This document shows, piece after piece, positions 36,962 to 46,737 of a stretch of DNA of 64,000 bases. The stretch lies in NCBI GenBank assembly GCA_963824985.1, contig CAWGRQ010000012.1, positions 1 to 64,000 of the forward strand, given 5' to 3'. The position numbers and the translations under genes were made by a program. How positions within the stretch are numbered: the stretch's first letter is position 1; each line of letters begins with the position of its first letter. The notes below the pieces were generated by a model. That model was not told the DNA's origin. It saw nothing but the letters and a program-made list of their open reading frames with translations, and did no database searches. The stretch comes from JAFNAG01 sp963824985 (GTDB taxonomy: Bacteria; Acidobacteriota; UBA6911).

Positions 36962-38197
36962 TCAACGGAACAGCATGGGTGCGAATTCAATGAGGTAATT
37001 GCGCCAGTTGATCCAGGTGTGTCCGCCGTGGCTTTCCTTGAAAACCGGATCGAATCCATGTTTTTTGAGCATTTCGACCGCCGTTTTGGTCCTGGCCATC
37101 AGGCTGTCGTCGGTGCCCGTGCTGAACCAGATCAGTCTGCCCCCCTTTTTCAGCGCCTGCCGATCAAGCATGGGGTGGTTCGTCTCCCAGTTGTCCGAGC
37201 CGCCGGTGCCCAGAAGTCCCGAACTGAAGACCCCGATATATGCGAACTTGTCCAGACGGGAAAAGGCGATATCGAGGCTCTGGCTGCCGCCCATCGAGAG
37301 GCCTGCGATGGCGCGATCTGACCGGGCGGTCAGACCGCGATAGTTCTTTTCCACGTACGGCATGATGTCGGTCGTGAAATCGTCGAAAAACTCATCGCGG
37401 ACCGGCTGGCGAGGAGCTCCGGACGCGGCCTCTCCCGCAGCGGGCGCTGCCCGGGCGCCGAAGGATGTGGCGCTGGTGTGGCCGGCAGGCATTACGACGA
37501 TCATCGGCCTGGCCTTTCCCGCCGCAATCAGATTGTCCATGATGAATCCCGCGCGGCCAACCGATGTCCAGGCGTCGTCGCTGTCTCCGGCGCCGTGCAG
37601 CAGGTAGAACACGGGGTACTTCTCTCGGCCGATCTCGTAACCGGGCGGGGTGTAAATGTGCAGGCGGCGGAATCGGTCGAGTGCCGTCGAGTAATAGGTG
37701 ATAGTGGCCACCGCCCCGTGGGGCACCTGCCGGGTGTCCATGAAGTCGCTGCCCGGGACGTAGACGAGGCTCCAGGCTGTGGTATTCGATTCGCTGACCG
37801 ACGGGTTGCGGGGATCCAAGACCGTAACCCCGTCCACCCGAAACGTATACCTGAAGGCTCCCGGCTCCAGCGGCCCGACGATGGTTTCCCAGACACCGAT
37901 TTCGGACTTCGTGAAGGGGGGCAGGCCGCCGGTGCCGCGCGGAATGTCGCCGGCGTTGAGCATCACGGCCTGCGCCTGCGGTGCCAGGATGCGGAATGCC
38001 ACCCGGCGGTCGGGCAGGACTTCCGGAGAAACCACCTGGGGCGGCCGCGGCGCCGTCCCGCGCCCAGCCTGCGCGTCCGCTCCTCTGCCGGCCTGTGCTT
38101 GCCGCGGAGCGGCCTGCCCGGCGCTCGTCCCGCCCGTCATCGCGATTACGGCGATCATCAGGATCGTCGCCCGTGCTGCCAGCTTGCAGTGAATCAT
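36962..38197 (-). CDS. Exported esterase (enterochelin-esterase-like)
   Basis: 411 residues, GGAGGAAGG before ATG 38197. Signal ILMIAVIAMTGGTSAGQA followed by a Gly/Arg/Ala/Pro-rich linker (QAGRGADAQAGRGTAPRP). An early-set-like N-terminal beta domain (VVSPEVLPDRRVAFRILAPQ, GPLEPGAFRYTFRVDGV) precedes the alpha/beta hydrolase: PVFYLLHGAGDSDDAW, PMIVVMPAGHTSATSFG, nucleophile AIAGLSMGGSQSLDIA, Asp in GTDDSLM, and His in SHGGHTWINW. The PF00756-type esterase family with a carbohydrate-binding-like module typically cleaves feruloyl or acetyl esters on polysaccharides. Substrate not provable here. Confidence 0.9.
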   Translation of the reverse strand: MIHCKLAARATILMIAVIAMTGGTSAGQAAPRQAQAGRGADAQAGRGTAPRPPQVVSPEVLPDRRVAFRILAPQAQAVMLNAGDIPRGTGGLPPFTKSEIGVWETIVGPLEPGAFRYTFRVDGVTVLDPRNPSVSESNTTAWSLVYVPGSDFMDTRQVPHGAVATITYYSTALDRFRRLHIYTPPGYEIGREKYPVFYLLHGAGDSDDAWTSVGRAGFIMDNLIAAGKARPMIVVMPAGHTSATSFGARAAPAAGEAASGAPRQPVRDEFFDDFTTDIMPYVEKNYRGLTARSDRAIAGLSMGGSQSLDIAFSRLDKFAYIGVFSSGLLGTGGSDNWETNHPMLDRQALKKGGRLIWFSTGTDDSLMARTKTAVEMLKKHGFDPVFKESHGGHTWINWRNYLIEFAPMLFR

Positions 38198-38333
38198 GGG
38201 CCTTCCTCCACTTTAAGATGCCGGTTGAAACAGTGACGAAGCCCGGCGATGATCGCAGTACCATCGGTTCGCATCCGCCGATGCTACCCCGGCCCACGGA
38301 TGCCTGTGCTTGTCGGCCTTCGAAAAACAGCTG

Positions 38334-38726
38334 CTATAAATCGATTCTCTCAACTTTAAAGAAGACCGGACGGAAGCCATCCGTGCAGCACACCGCGATG
38401 GGGCTCCCCTGGCCAATTACCATGGGGATATAGGTCCGGATATCGGCATAGGCCCAGGCACAGAATTTTTCGGGCATCGACCACTGCGAAGTCACGGTAA
38501 ATACCTGGCCGTCGGTGAAGCGAGTACAAGGGCCCTTGGGACCAGTCTTGAGGGCTTCGACGAATTCCTTTTCGAAGCCTCGTTTGAGCACGGTTATCTT
38601 TACTCCATATTTATTTTGTGCCTGATCGCCGGCGTGTGCGCCGCTGTCGGCGCCATCGAGAGTGGACATCGTCATCGCGCAGCCGGGCGCGGCGGCCAGG
38701 TTGGTCAAGAATTCACGTCGTTCCAT
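38334..38726 (-). CDS. TIGR04076 family protein
   Basis: 130 residues, GGAGGAAAGG before the ATG. Starts with MERREFLTNLAA (twin-arginine-like ERREFL but with little hydrophobic core) and then a compact TIGR04076-like domain: VKITVLKRGFEKEF, GPCTRFTDGQVFTV, PEKFCAWAYADIRTYIPMVI, and AVCCTDGFRPVFFKVERIDL. Function is unknown. Members are small and occur singly in many bacteria. It precedes the esterase on the same strand. Confidence 0.85.
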   Translation of the reverse strand: MERREFLTNLAAAPGCAMTMSTLDGADSGAHAGDQAQNKYGVKITVLKRGFEKEFVEALKTGPKGPCTRFTDGQVFTVTSQWSMPEKFCAWAYADIRTYIPMVIGQGSPIAVCCTDGFRPVFFKVERIDL

Positions 38727-38816
38727 ACCCTTTCCTCCATGATCAATCTGTTGTATGAATACCGGTGACGCCTCATGAGTTTACCCGATTTCCCCTGATG
38801 CCTGCCGCTATAATGT

Positions 38817-39788
38817 TTATGGATGGTCAGGCCCCTTCTTTATCGGGGGCTGTGCCGCCCCCGGTGTGGACGGCGGGCGTGGCGCGGTGCCGTTGCCGTA
38901 TTTTTCAATCCTGCGGGTCTTCATGTTGTAGACATCACCCGCTGAGAGGACGTAGTAGGATTTTTCCCAGGGCTGATACAGCCGTGTGTTGTCGTGGAGG
39001 GCTACCTTCCACGGCCCCATCACTTCAAACTTGTCTCCCGTGACTACGATGGCCGTACCCTCGGATAAGCCGATCCCCAGCAGCTCGGGATATTTCTTGA
39101 TGACCGGAATGAGATCGTCCCACCTCATCCGGGTATTGATGTGCTGATCGATGGCGGATTTGCGCAGGAAGCTGAATCCGGCCTGGTGTTGGGGCTCCTC
39201 GGTCATCATGACATTCGGCCCGCTGGTGTCCCCGCGTACCAGGTAGGCTCCCTGAATGGTGGCGCCGGCCGAACTGCCGGCAATCACGCCGCCGCGCTCC
39301 AGAACTTTATGAAATTCCTTATAGGTCAGCGTGTTCATGTACGAGTCAACGATGTTCCACTGGCGGCCGCCGTCGAACCAGACCGCGTTGGCCTCGCGTA
39401 GGGGTCGCACGAACTCTTCGGTGTCCGCGACTTTCGGATCGTGCGTGTGGAGCATCCTGACATTTGTGAGGCCCCGCTTTTTCCAGGCAGCGGTTACGGT
39501 CTCCTCGTTGTAGACCCGGATCTCTCCGTTTGAAGTCTTGTTCCCGCCTGCGGTCGGAACGATGACAAACTTGGCACCGGGTCCTCCGGCCAGCTGGATG
39601 AACTTTTCAACGATCCCCGTCCCATTGGTCGAGCCGCCCCCGATGATAATAAGCGTCCCCTTGGGTGGGCCGTATTCCGGCGCCGCCTGGACCGCCTCAC
39701 TCCCGGCCGGCTGTTGCCCATGGGCCCCGTGGATGAGCGCGAGCAATAATAAGGAAACGGAGAGCAGACCGGCGAAATGCTTTTTCAT
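38817..39788 (-). CDS. Cyanophycinase-like S51 peptidase, exported
   Basis: 323 residues from ATG 39788 with AGGAGG upstream. Signal LLSVSLLLLALIHGAHG. Peptidase S51 core: TLIIIGGGSTNGTGI, FVIVPTAGGNK, AVWFDGGRQWNIVDSYM, and the nucleophile GGVIAGSSAGATIQGAYLV with Ser173, then GIGLSEGTAIVVTGD. Cyanophycinases and dipeptidase E share this fold and cleave isopeptides or Asp-X dipeptides. An exported form would act on extracellular polymer (inference). It sits 50 bases downstream of the amidohydrolase gene on the same strand, probably in the same transcript. Confidence 0.9.
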   Translation of the reverse strand: MKKHFAGLLSVSLLLLALIHGAHGQQPAGSEAVQAAPEYGPPKGTLIIIGGGSTNGTGIVEKFIQLAGGPGAKFVIVPTAGGNKTSNGEIRVYNEETVTAAWKKRGLTNVRMLHTHDPKVADTEEFVRPLREANAVWFDGGRQWNIVDSYMNTLTYKEFHKVLERGGVIAGSSAGATIQGAYLVRGDTSGPNVMMTEEPQHQAGFSFLRKSAIDQHINTRMRWDDLIPVIKKYPELLGIGLSEGTAIVVTGDKFEVMGPWKVALHDNTRLYQPWEKSYYVLSAGDVYNMKTRRIEKYGNGTAPRPPSTPGAAQPPIKKGPDHP

Positions 39789-39839
39789 GATTCCTCCTGA
39801 CCGACGAGCGTGTGAATTGGGGCATGATGCCAAGTGACC

Positions 39840-41558
39840 TTATTGTTTCTCGTAGACTACCTTTCCTCCGAGGATCGTCATGACGACCTCCGTTGTGAGG
39901 ATGTTCGGCGCCGGAACCGTCATGATGTCTTTGGAGAGGATGACGATGTCGGCTAGTTTCCCCGGCGTGAGCGATCCTTTGATGTTTTCTTCGAACACGG
40001 AGTAGGCGGCGTCGATGGTAAACATCCGCAGGGCCTCTTCCCGGCTCAGGATCTGCTCCGGGTGCCATCCTCCGTCGGGCCATCCCTGCCGGTCCTGTCT
40101 GGTTGCGGCGGCGTAGATCCCCAGCAGGGGTTGCACCGACTCGACCGGGGCATCCGACCCGCCCGGGATTCGAACTCCGGTGTCGAGCAGCGATCGCCAG
40201 GCATATGCATACCGGGTGCGCGGCTCCCCGATCCGCTCGGCAATCCAGTGCATGTCGGTCGTGCAGTGAGTCGGTTGCATCGAAGGAATAATGCCGAGGC
40301 TCCGGAATCTCGGAAGATCGGCGGCGTCCAAGACCTGGGCGTGTTCGATCCGCAGGCGGGCGTCGGAGCTGCCCGCCTCCCTGAGCGCCCGCTCCATCGC
40401 ATCCAGGGCCATCCGGTTGGCGCGATCGCCGATGGCATGAACGGCAGTCTGAAACCCGGCTTTCAACCCGCGGAGGGTGGTCTCATAGATTTCCGCTTCC
40501 GTGAGGCGAGTAACGCCGCGATTGCCCGGATCGTCGGCATAGGGCTCAAAAAACGCCGCACCCCGGGAGCCGAGCGCTCCGTCGATGCTCATCTTGATTC
40601 CGCGGATCGTCAGGCGCTGGTCGTGAAGCCCAATCTGGGGTCCCTGGTTGAGATAGGGATCGAGCGATTCATAGGTGTGTGGAAGCTTCTGTTCGTCGAC
40701 CGGCCAGCGCAGGAACTCGCAGATTCTCAGGTCGAATTCTCCTGCGGCCATCATCTCTTCGTAGAGCTCGATGTCCGAGCGCGTGCCTCCCGCTTCATGG
40801 ACCCCGGTCAATCCCGCCGCCAGGCATTCCTGGATCGACAGCCGCACTGCCTGCTTTCTCTGCTCTTTTGTCGGCGCGGGGATGTGCCGGGATACCAGGC
40901 GGAACGCGTTATCGACCAGGGTTCCCGAGGGCTCGCCCCGGGCGTTGCGGATGATCTTCCCGCCGTCGGGTTCCGGAGTGTTTTTGCCGACGCGGGCAAT
41001 CTCGAGTGCCTTACTGTTGACCCAGGCGGCATGACCGTCCACTCTGGCGAGGTAAACCGGGTTGTTCGGAGCCACCCTGTCGAGAATTTCCCTGGTTGGG
41101 AAAACCTTGGCCTGCCAGTTGTTCTGGTCCCACCCTCTCCCCTGCACCCACTCGCCGGGTTTGAGCTGAGCCACCTGGGCTGCGACCTTTCGGGCGATCT
41201 CTTCCGGGCCCGTGGCGCCGGAGGCATCGATCTGCAGGCGACGGGCTCCGATGCTGGCAAAGTGAGTGTGGGAGTCGATCATTCCGGGCACGACTGTCCG
41301 CCCGCCGAGTTCGATGACCCGCTGCGCGGCAGAGAACCTGCGGCGCACGTCCGCGTCGCTTCCCACCGCGACGATGCGCCCGTCCCGCACTGCAATCGCC
41401 TGGGCACGCGGCGTCGACGAGTCCACGGTATGGACATTGCCGCCCAGGAGAAGCAGGTCTGCGCTCTCCGGCGGCCCGGAATGGCAGCCGCCCGACGTCA
41501 TCCCGGCCAGAAGCAATGAGGTTAAGGCAATGATGCGCACCAACGGACTTTTGTGCAT
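39840..41558 (-). CDS. Amidohydrolase (YtcJ-like), lipoprotein
   Basis: 572 residues from ATG 41558 (GGGGAGA seven bases upstream). The lipoprotein signal (IIALTSLLLAGMTSGGC) puts it outside the inner membrane. An amidohydrolase superfamily TIM barrel with VVPGMIDSHTHF (HxH at 97 and 99), then QTAVHAIGDRANRMALDAME, LRIEHAQVLDAADLPRF, and GGSDAPVESVQPLLGIY (Asp). C-terminal TPGKLADIVILSKD closes the flanking beta-sandwich. The YtcJ-like group hydrolyses N-acyl or formamide bonds. Upstream of the cyanophycinase-like gene on the same strand. Confidence 0.9.
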   Translation of the reverse strand: MHKSPLVRIIALTSLLLAGMTSGGCHSGPPESADLLLLGGNVHTVDSSTPRAQAIAVRDGRIVAVGSDADVRRRFSAAQRVIELGGRTVVPGMIDSHTHFASIGARRLQIDASGATGPEEIARKVAAQVAQLKPGEWVQGRGWDQNNWQAKVFPTREILDRVAPNNPVYLARVDGHAAWVNSKALEIARVGKNTPEPDGGKIIRNARGEPSGTLVDNAFRLVSRHIPAPTKEQRKQAVRLSIQECLAAGLTGVHEAGGTRSDIELYEEMMAAGEFDLRICEFLRWPVDEQKLPHTYESLDPYLNQGPQIGLHDQRLTIRGIKMSIDGALGSRGAAFFEPYADDPGNRGVTRLTEAEIYETTLRGLKAGFQTAVHAIGDRANRMALDAMERALREAGSSDARLRIEHAQVLDAADLPRFRSLGIIPSMQPTHCTTDMHWIAERIGEPRTRYAYAWRSLLDTGVRIPGGSDAPVESVQPLLGIYAAATRQDRQGWPDGGWHPEQILSREEALRMFTIDAAYSVFEENIKGSLTPGKLADIVILSKDIMTVPAPNILTTEVVMTILGGKVVYEKQ

Positions 41559-41623
41559 GGCGAATCTCCCCAGGTATGTCACGGAAACATCAACCGATCC
41601 CGACCTCAGTAACGACGAATTGA

Positions 41624-44437
41624 CTACTTGTTCTGGCAGCAGTTCAGCCGCCCCTGAAACCGCACCCATTCCTGAAGTATGTAATTAAGGATGTTGGCGT
41701 CCGCCTGGTCTGCTTCCTCCATTTCGAGGGTTCCCGTCAGCTGCGCCAGTTTCCGAAGCACGCTGTTCTGGCGGATCTGGTTGCTTCCTTCCTCGAAAAT
41801 TCTGCGGTTCTTCAGATTTGAGGTTTCCGCCTTATATGGGCCGTGCCATCGGGATTTGTCCTGCTCCATCCCGGTAATGAGCAGAGGCGCCGTGGCCGTC
41901 ATCAGGTTGCCGGCCGGCAGGCCGAGAATCGCCTCGATGGTGCGCACGGCGCCGGCGGTGGTCAGAAACCGTGAATCGACGTTGGGTCGTTCCGTGTTTC
42001 CACCGTTGTATTTGGAAATGAACAGGGCGATGCTGCGGTGCGAATCGACGTGGTCGCAGCCCGCCTGCGCGTCATCTTCCAGGACGATGATTGCCGTGTT
42101 CCCCCAGTAATATTCGTCATTGGAAATCGCTTCCACCAGCATGCCAAGCGCCAGGTCATTATCGGCCACGCTGGCATCCGGCGTCGGTCCTCCCGGGCGG
42201 ACTCCCCGGGTATGGTCATTCCCCAACCGCACGATGCTCAAGTGGGGGAATGTGTCCTCGCCCGTCTTCTGCCGCAGCCTGGCGATCCTGTCAAAGTCCC
42301 GTTTCCAGATCTCGAACCGCAGCACGTCCGGGAACAGCTGCTCAAAATCGGGGAACAGGGGCTGGTATGCCCCCTTAAATGCAAGCTTCGTTGCGACCGT
42401 GCCGCCGGTCACTTTCCCTGCTTCATCAACAAGCGCATATATGGGAACGGGCCAGGGAAACGGGCTGGTATCCCCGATCATCGGACTTGCCATATAGGAT
42501 GGGATTCGTCCCCCCTTTTTCAAGCTCTGCAGCGGCTTCCCGGGATTGGAGCAGTACTCGCCATACATCATGATTTTCTTGCCGGCCGCGAGCGCGCTGT
42601 CCCAGATGTATCCTCCCTCCGGGGTGTCCACATCGGACTGGTTGTATTCAACCGGCGCGATATCGTTGTTTCTTCCTTCGGAATCATACGTGAAGTTGCT
42701 GGTCGAGTAGTTGATTTGCCACTGCTGCTCGTTCCAACCCGTGTTGATCCCGGTGGTGGTCCAGGTATGGCCGTTGAAGCTGACCTCGGCGCTGTCGTAG
42801 AAGTTGTCGTAGATCCCGAACTCCCTCGCCAGCCTGTGATGATTCGGCGTAAACTCCTCTCCAAAATAGAGGCATGTTTCATCCCCGCGCCCGACCTTGA
42901 GATCGCCAAATAACTGGTCATAGGTCCGGTTTTCCTTGATGACGTAAATGACGTGCTGGAAAGGATTGAAATCGAGCGATCGTTTTGCGGCATTCAGGGA
43001 ATCGCTGTCGAGCTGAGCGTTCCGCTTCACGGCGGATGTGTATGCACCGAGATTGGCCATCGCCGTCTCGAGTGCTATTTCGTGCAGCGAGCCTTTCAAC
43101 AACGTGGGCCCATACGGGCCGGGCTGAGCTCCCGGCGGGAAAGGGAGATTGGGTTTGTTCGTCCCCGTCCCCTTTGCCTTGCCGCTGGTCAGGTAAATGG
43201 TCTTGCCGTCGGCACTCACTTCCGTGGTATGCGGATACCAGAGGGTGGGCAGGTAGCCTCTGATCTCGTGCCGGAGACTGTTGCCGTCATCCGCGCTCAC
43301 CTGTACGACCGCCACGGCGTTGAGCGTGCCCAGGGTGACGAGCAGGATTTTGCCGTCCGGAGTGAACGTCAGGTGATTCGGCCCGGCTCCGAGTATTTTC
43401 ATTTGCTGCATCTCGGGCAACCGGACATCAAAGTTCGCGATGATCCGGCGATAGTTTGGAGACGCCGGATTGTTGTCGATCACGGACACCAGATCGCTGT
43501 TTTCGACCGCAACATACACCGCGTTTCCGGACGGGCTTGCCACCAGACATCCGGGATGACTGCTGGGAGCTGAGGCGAATTCCTGCTGCCGACCGACCTG
43601 AATCAATGCGGCTTTCCCTGTGGTCAGGTCCACGGCCGCAACCGCGGAACCATTGTGCAGGCTGACGTACAGGGTGAGCCCCCGGGGGCAGAGGGCCGTG
43701 GCAAAAGGATATTCCGCGGGAATGGCCGGATGCGAGGGATTCAGATGCAGGTCGAAAACGCGTTTGAGAGCGCGGGTTTTCGTGCTGAGCTCCACCGCAA
43801 CGTCGCTCAGCGTCAGGGCGGCGTATATCAGGTCCTCGCCCGGGTTCTGCGGATCCGGCATCACGGAAATGCCGGAAGGGGTGGGCGCCGGATTATTCAA
43901 TTTGATGCCCTTGGGAAATGGGATCATGGAGGGAGTAATCGGGATCGCGCCGTCCGGCGCGAGTCCCCGGTCGCTCACTCTGTAAACCCGGATTCCATTC
44001 TGGGTGCGATCTCCCAGTTTAGGGTCTTTTTTGGTCGAGGCGATCGACACATAAAGCCGGGAACCGCTGGAACTGAATGCGATCCCATAATAGGTTGTCG
44101 ATATGTTGGCCGGTCCATCGAAATTCAATCCCGTCCCGGGTTCCTGAGTGTCCGAAAGTTGTCCATTCGCGCGATCGAAGATTGCGATCGACTTGCGGAA
44201 ACCTGACGAGGGGTGGCCAAATCCGTTATTTAAAAATGCCACATAGCGCCCGTTCGGGCTCACAGCAGAGTTGATCGGGAAGGCATTGAGGTCCGCAAGG
44301 AACTTACCGGCAGGCGGCTCATACAGGATCTTGCCGGAGGGGAGGAGAACCGGTTGCCAGGACCCGCTCTGGGAAATCAAAGACGAATCCAATACGGAAC
44401 CGAGACACAGCAGCATAAGCGTAATCAGTTTTTTCAT
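41624..44437 (-). CDS. Beta-propeller plus phosphoesterase, exported
   Basis: 937 residues. Signal-like MKKLITLMLLCLGSVLDSSL. N-terminal half is a YncE-type 7-bladed propeller (VAFLNNGFGHPSSGFRKSIA, YVAVENSDLVSVIDNNP, LLVTLGTLNAVAVVQVSAD). The C-terminal half is a phosphoesterase (PF04185, alkaline phosphatase superfamily): HVIYVIKENRTYDQLFGDL with the metal-proximal Glu-Asn-Arg-Thr signature, EFGIYDNFYDSAEVSFNGHT, VRLGNDHTRG, AIIVLEDDAQAGCDHVDSHR. It probably hydrolyses phosphate esters outside the cell. A nearly identical copy of its first ~110 codons and its 5' flank lies immediately upstream. Confidence 0.9.
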   Translation of the reverse strand: MKKLITLMLLCLGSVLDSSLISQSGSWQPVLLPSGKILYEPPAGKFLADLNAFPINSAVSPNGRYVAFLNNGFGHPSSGFRKSIAIFDRANGQLSDTQEPGTGLNFDGPANISTTYYGIAFSSSGSRLYVSIASTKKDPKLGDRTQNGIRVYRVSDRGLAPDGAIPITPSMIPFPKGIKLNNPAPTPSGISVMPDPQNPGEDLIYAALTLSDVAVELSTKTRALKRVFDLHLNPSHPAIPAEYPFATALCPRGLTLYVSLHNGSAVAAVDLTTGKAALIQVGRQQEFASAPSSHPGCLVASPSGNAVYVAVENSDLVSVIDNNPASPNYRRIIANFDVRLPEMQQMKILGAGPNHLTFTPDGKILLVTLGTLNAVAVVQVSADDGNSLRHEIRGYLPTLWYPHTTEVSADGKTIYLTSGKAKGTGTNKPNLPFPPGAQPGPYGPTLLKGSLHEIALETAMANLGAYTSAVKRNAQLDSDSLNAAKRSLDFNPFQHVIYVIKENRTYDQLFGDLKVGRGDETCLYFGEEFTPNHHRLAREFGIYDNFYDSAEVSFNGHTWTTTGINTGWNEQQWQINYSTSNFTYDSEGRNNDIAPVEYNQSDVDTPEGGYIWDSALAAGKKIMMYGEYCSNPGKPLQSLKKGGRIPSYMASPMIGDTSPFPWPVPIYALVDEAGKVTGGTVATKLAFKGAYQPLFPDFEQLFPDVLRFEIWKRDFDRIARLRQKTGEDTFPHLSIVRLGNDHTRGVRPGGPTPDASVADNDLALGMLVEAISNDEYYWGNTAIIVLEDDAQAGCDHVDSHRSIALFISKYNGGNTERPNVDSRFLTTAGAVRTIEAILGLPAGNLMTATAPLLITGMEQDKSRWHGPYKAETSNLKNRRIFEEGSNQIRQNSVLRKLAQLTGTLEMEEADQADANILNYILQEWVRFQGRLNCCQNK

Positions 44438-44876
44438 GGTCCCACCATAATAATGTCAATGCAGTAGGCAGGCACCGGATCGTGTTCTCCGGACGGTCCA
44501 TCGAAATTCAATCCCGTCCCGGTTCCTGAGTGTCCGAAGTTGTCCATTCGCGCGATCGAAGATTGCAATCGACTTGCGGAAACCTGACGAGGGGTGGCCA
44601 AATCCGTTATTTAAAAATGCCACATAGCGCCCGTTCGGGCTCACAGCAGAGTTGATCGGGAAGGCATTGAGGTCCGCAAGGAACTTACCGGCAGGCGGCT
44701 CATACAGGATCTTGCCGGAGGGGAGGAGAACCGGTTGCCAGGACCCGCTCTGGGAAATCAAAGACGAATCCAATACGGAACCGAGACACAGCAGTATAAG
44801 CGTAATCAGTTTTTTCATGGTCCCACCATAATAATGTCAATGCAGTAGGCAGGCACCGGATCGTGTTCTCCGGACG
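44111..44876. repeat. Tandem duplication covering the 5' end of the phosphoesterase gene
   Basis: Bases 44111-44493 are repeated at 44494-~44876 with only a few changes. Unit length about 381-383 bases, starting inside the gene and running through the start codon and the ~50 bases before it. The junction carries the microhomology CGGTCC. The second copy has lost two single bases relative to the first. It indicates recent slippage or unequal recombination. Confidence 0.9.
44456..44818 (-). pseudogene. Truncated duplicate of the phosphoesterase N-terminus
   Basis: An open frame of 120 codons with the same first 92 residues as the downstream gene (MKKLITLILLCLGSVLDSSL, one substitution) and then a frameshifted tail (LRTLRNRDGIEFRWTVRR) that ends at the duplication junction. 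It retains start and 5' flank, so it might still be transcribed, but it encodes only the signal and first propeller strands. Confidence 0.8.
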
Positions 44877-45102
44877 GTCTGGCACACTGCCGATTCTATG
44901 CCAAATCAGCTCCAGCCGAAAGATGCGTTCTCTTGTGGGGGTTTTTTTTTGGGTCGGACCACCTCAAATTCCAATAAATGGATTCCAAATCGTTGCGGCG
45001 GATGATAAAAAGCATAATCTGACGTGGTTGCAGTCCAGCCTGATCTTCAAGCGAATAGTAGAATTCCGGGCATTAACCGTCTTGGCCCTTTGGAGGATAG
45101 AG

Positions 45103-46737
45103 ATGATTGTTCCGACCCGCCGGGTATGCGTCATCGTTGCCGTGATCTCCCTGTTGGTACTGGCGGCAGCGCCTGCGCGCGCGCAAGCCGTGAAGAGCGA
45201 GCACGAGCAGAGCAACTTCGAGCAATACACCAATTATGAAAGCATGATGAAATACCTGGAGAAGATCCGTGCCACATCCCATGAGATGGTGCTGGGCGTC
45301 TATGGGCAATCGCTTCAGGGACGGGATATGGCCTACGCGGTTTTCAGCAATCCTCCGGTCTCGCAGCCCTGGGAGGCGGCAACTTCCGGGAAGCCGATCG
45401 TGGTCCTGGCGGCCAACGTCCACGGCGGGGAGCGAACCCTGCGCGAATCCCTGCTGATCATGGCCCGCGAGGCCGCCACACAGGGGACCGCCCTGCACGG
45501 CATGCTGGACAAGATCGTGCTCGTGATTGTCCCCTCCATCAATCCCGACGGGTTTGAAGCGCTGCCTCGCCCCACGCGCGGCAATGCGCTTAATATCGAC
45601 ATGAACCGGGATTACATCAAGCTCGAACAGCCGGAACTTGCCGCTTACGTGAAGAATGTCCTTCACACCTGGCATCCCCACGTCGTGGTTGACGGGCATA
45701 ACGGGTGCGCCTTTCCATACAACGTCTGCTATCAGGGCCCCAGCATGGCGTCAAGTGATCCGCGCCTGACGGAAGTCTGCGACCAGGAAATATTCCCGCT
45801 GATCAATAAGCGCATGGCAGCTTCCAGCTACCGCTCCTGGTATTACTCGGGCGGGGACGAGAAAGTCTGGCGCACCGGCGGCTTCGACGCGCGCATCGGC
45901 AGGAATTACAGCGGCCTGATCAACAGCATCGGGATTCTCTTTGAATCACCCGGCGGGCAGCCGGGGGAAATGGCCACCAGGAGTGGAATTGTCGCCTACC
46001 AGTCGGTGGTGGAATTCGTAGCCGCCAATCCGGCCAGGGTCCGCGATCTCGTGACCCAGGCAAGGTTAGAGACCATCACGGCGGGGAAAAACGCTCAAGG
46101 CGAAGTGGTGGTCCAGATGAAATACGATCCGGAAGACTACAAGGTCTCGTATCTGATCGGCGGGGGAACCGGCCGCGGCTGGGACCGCCCCATTGTTGAG
46201 GTCAAAGACGCACAGATCCTGAAAAAGCCGGTGCCGACCAAGACCCAGCCGCGCCCATATGCCTATCTGCTCGAGGCGCGATCCGTGGCAGCCGTGGAGA
46301 TGCTCCGAAGGCACGACCTCTTCATCGAGGTCCTGACTGAAGACACGGAGATGGAGGTCAGTTATTACCGAATCGACCGCGAGGTCAATTACGCGCACGA
46401 ATACGACCATCCGGCGTCGGCCAGCGTGAAGGTGGTCGACTCAGCCTCCAAAAAGGTGACCTTTCCGAAGGGCACCTACGTGATTCAGACCGGCCAGCCT
46501 TTGGGTCGCGTCGTGACCCACATGCTGGAGCCGGAGACGAACGACAACGTGGTCAAGTGGAACACCATGGATTTCATGCTGCCGGTCAGCGCCACGCGGC
46601 GGCAGGCTCAGGCCACGGACGAGGAGGAGAGAAGGCCGCAGGCCAATCCGCAACAGCAGGCGAGAAGGGAACCCCTCGAGTTCCCCATTTACAAGCTGAT
46701 GAAGCCGCAGGCGCTGCCCACGCGTGTGCTCCGCTGA
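45103..46737 (+). CDS. M14 zinc carboxypeptidase, exported
   Basis: 544 residues from ATG 45103, with TGGAGGATAG upstream. Signal VAVISLLVLAAAPARAQA. M14 domain: VVLAANVHGGERTLRESLL with zinc ligands His107 and Glu110, NPDGFEALPRPTRGNALNID, MNRDYIKLEQPE, VVVDGHNGCAFPYN (third ligand His), and SIGILFESPGGQ (the general base Glu). A long C-terminal part (YKVSYLIGGGTGRGWDRP, HEYDHPASASVKVVD, TYVIQTGQPLGRVVTHMLEP) is beta-rich. Likely cleaves C-terminal residues of extracellular peptides. It stands head to head with the phosphoesterase, with the duplicated 5' segment between. Confidence 0.9.
   Translation: MIVPTRRVCVIVAVISLLVLAAAPARAQAVKSEHEQSNFEQYTNYESMMKYLEKIRATSHEMVLGVYGQSLQGRDMAYAVFSNPPVSQPWEAATSGKPIVVLAANVHGGERTLRESLLIMAREAATQGTALHGMLDKIVLVIVPSINPDGFEALPRPTRGNALNIDMNRDYIKLEQPELAAYVKNVLHTWHPHVVVDGHNGCAFPYNVCYQGPSMASSDPRLTEVCDQEIFPLINKRMAASSYRSWYYSGGDEKVWRTGGFDARIGRNYSGLINSIGILFESPGGQPGEMATRSGIVAYQSVVEFVAANPARVRDLVTQARLETITAGKNAQGEVVVQMKYDPEDYKVSYLIGGGTGRGWDRPIVEVKDAQILKKPVPTKTQPRPYAYLLEARSVAAVEMLRRHDLFIEVLTEDTEMEVSYYRIDREVNYAHEYDHPASASVKVVDSASKKVTFPKGTYVIQTGQPLGRVVTHMLEPETNDNVVKWNTMDFMLPVSATRRQAQATDEEERRPQANPQQQARREPLEFPIYKLMKPQALPTRVLR

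Noticed and set aside
40062..41519. A 485-codon open frame on the plus strand
   Set aside because: Mirror frame of the amidohydrolase gene; its translation lacks any family motif.
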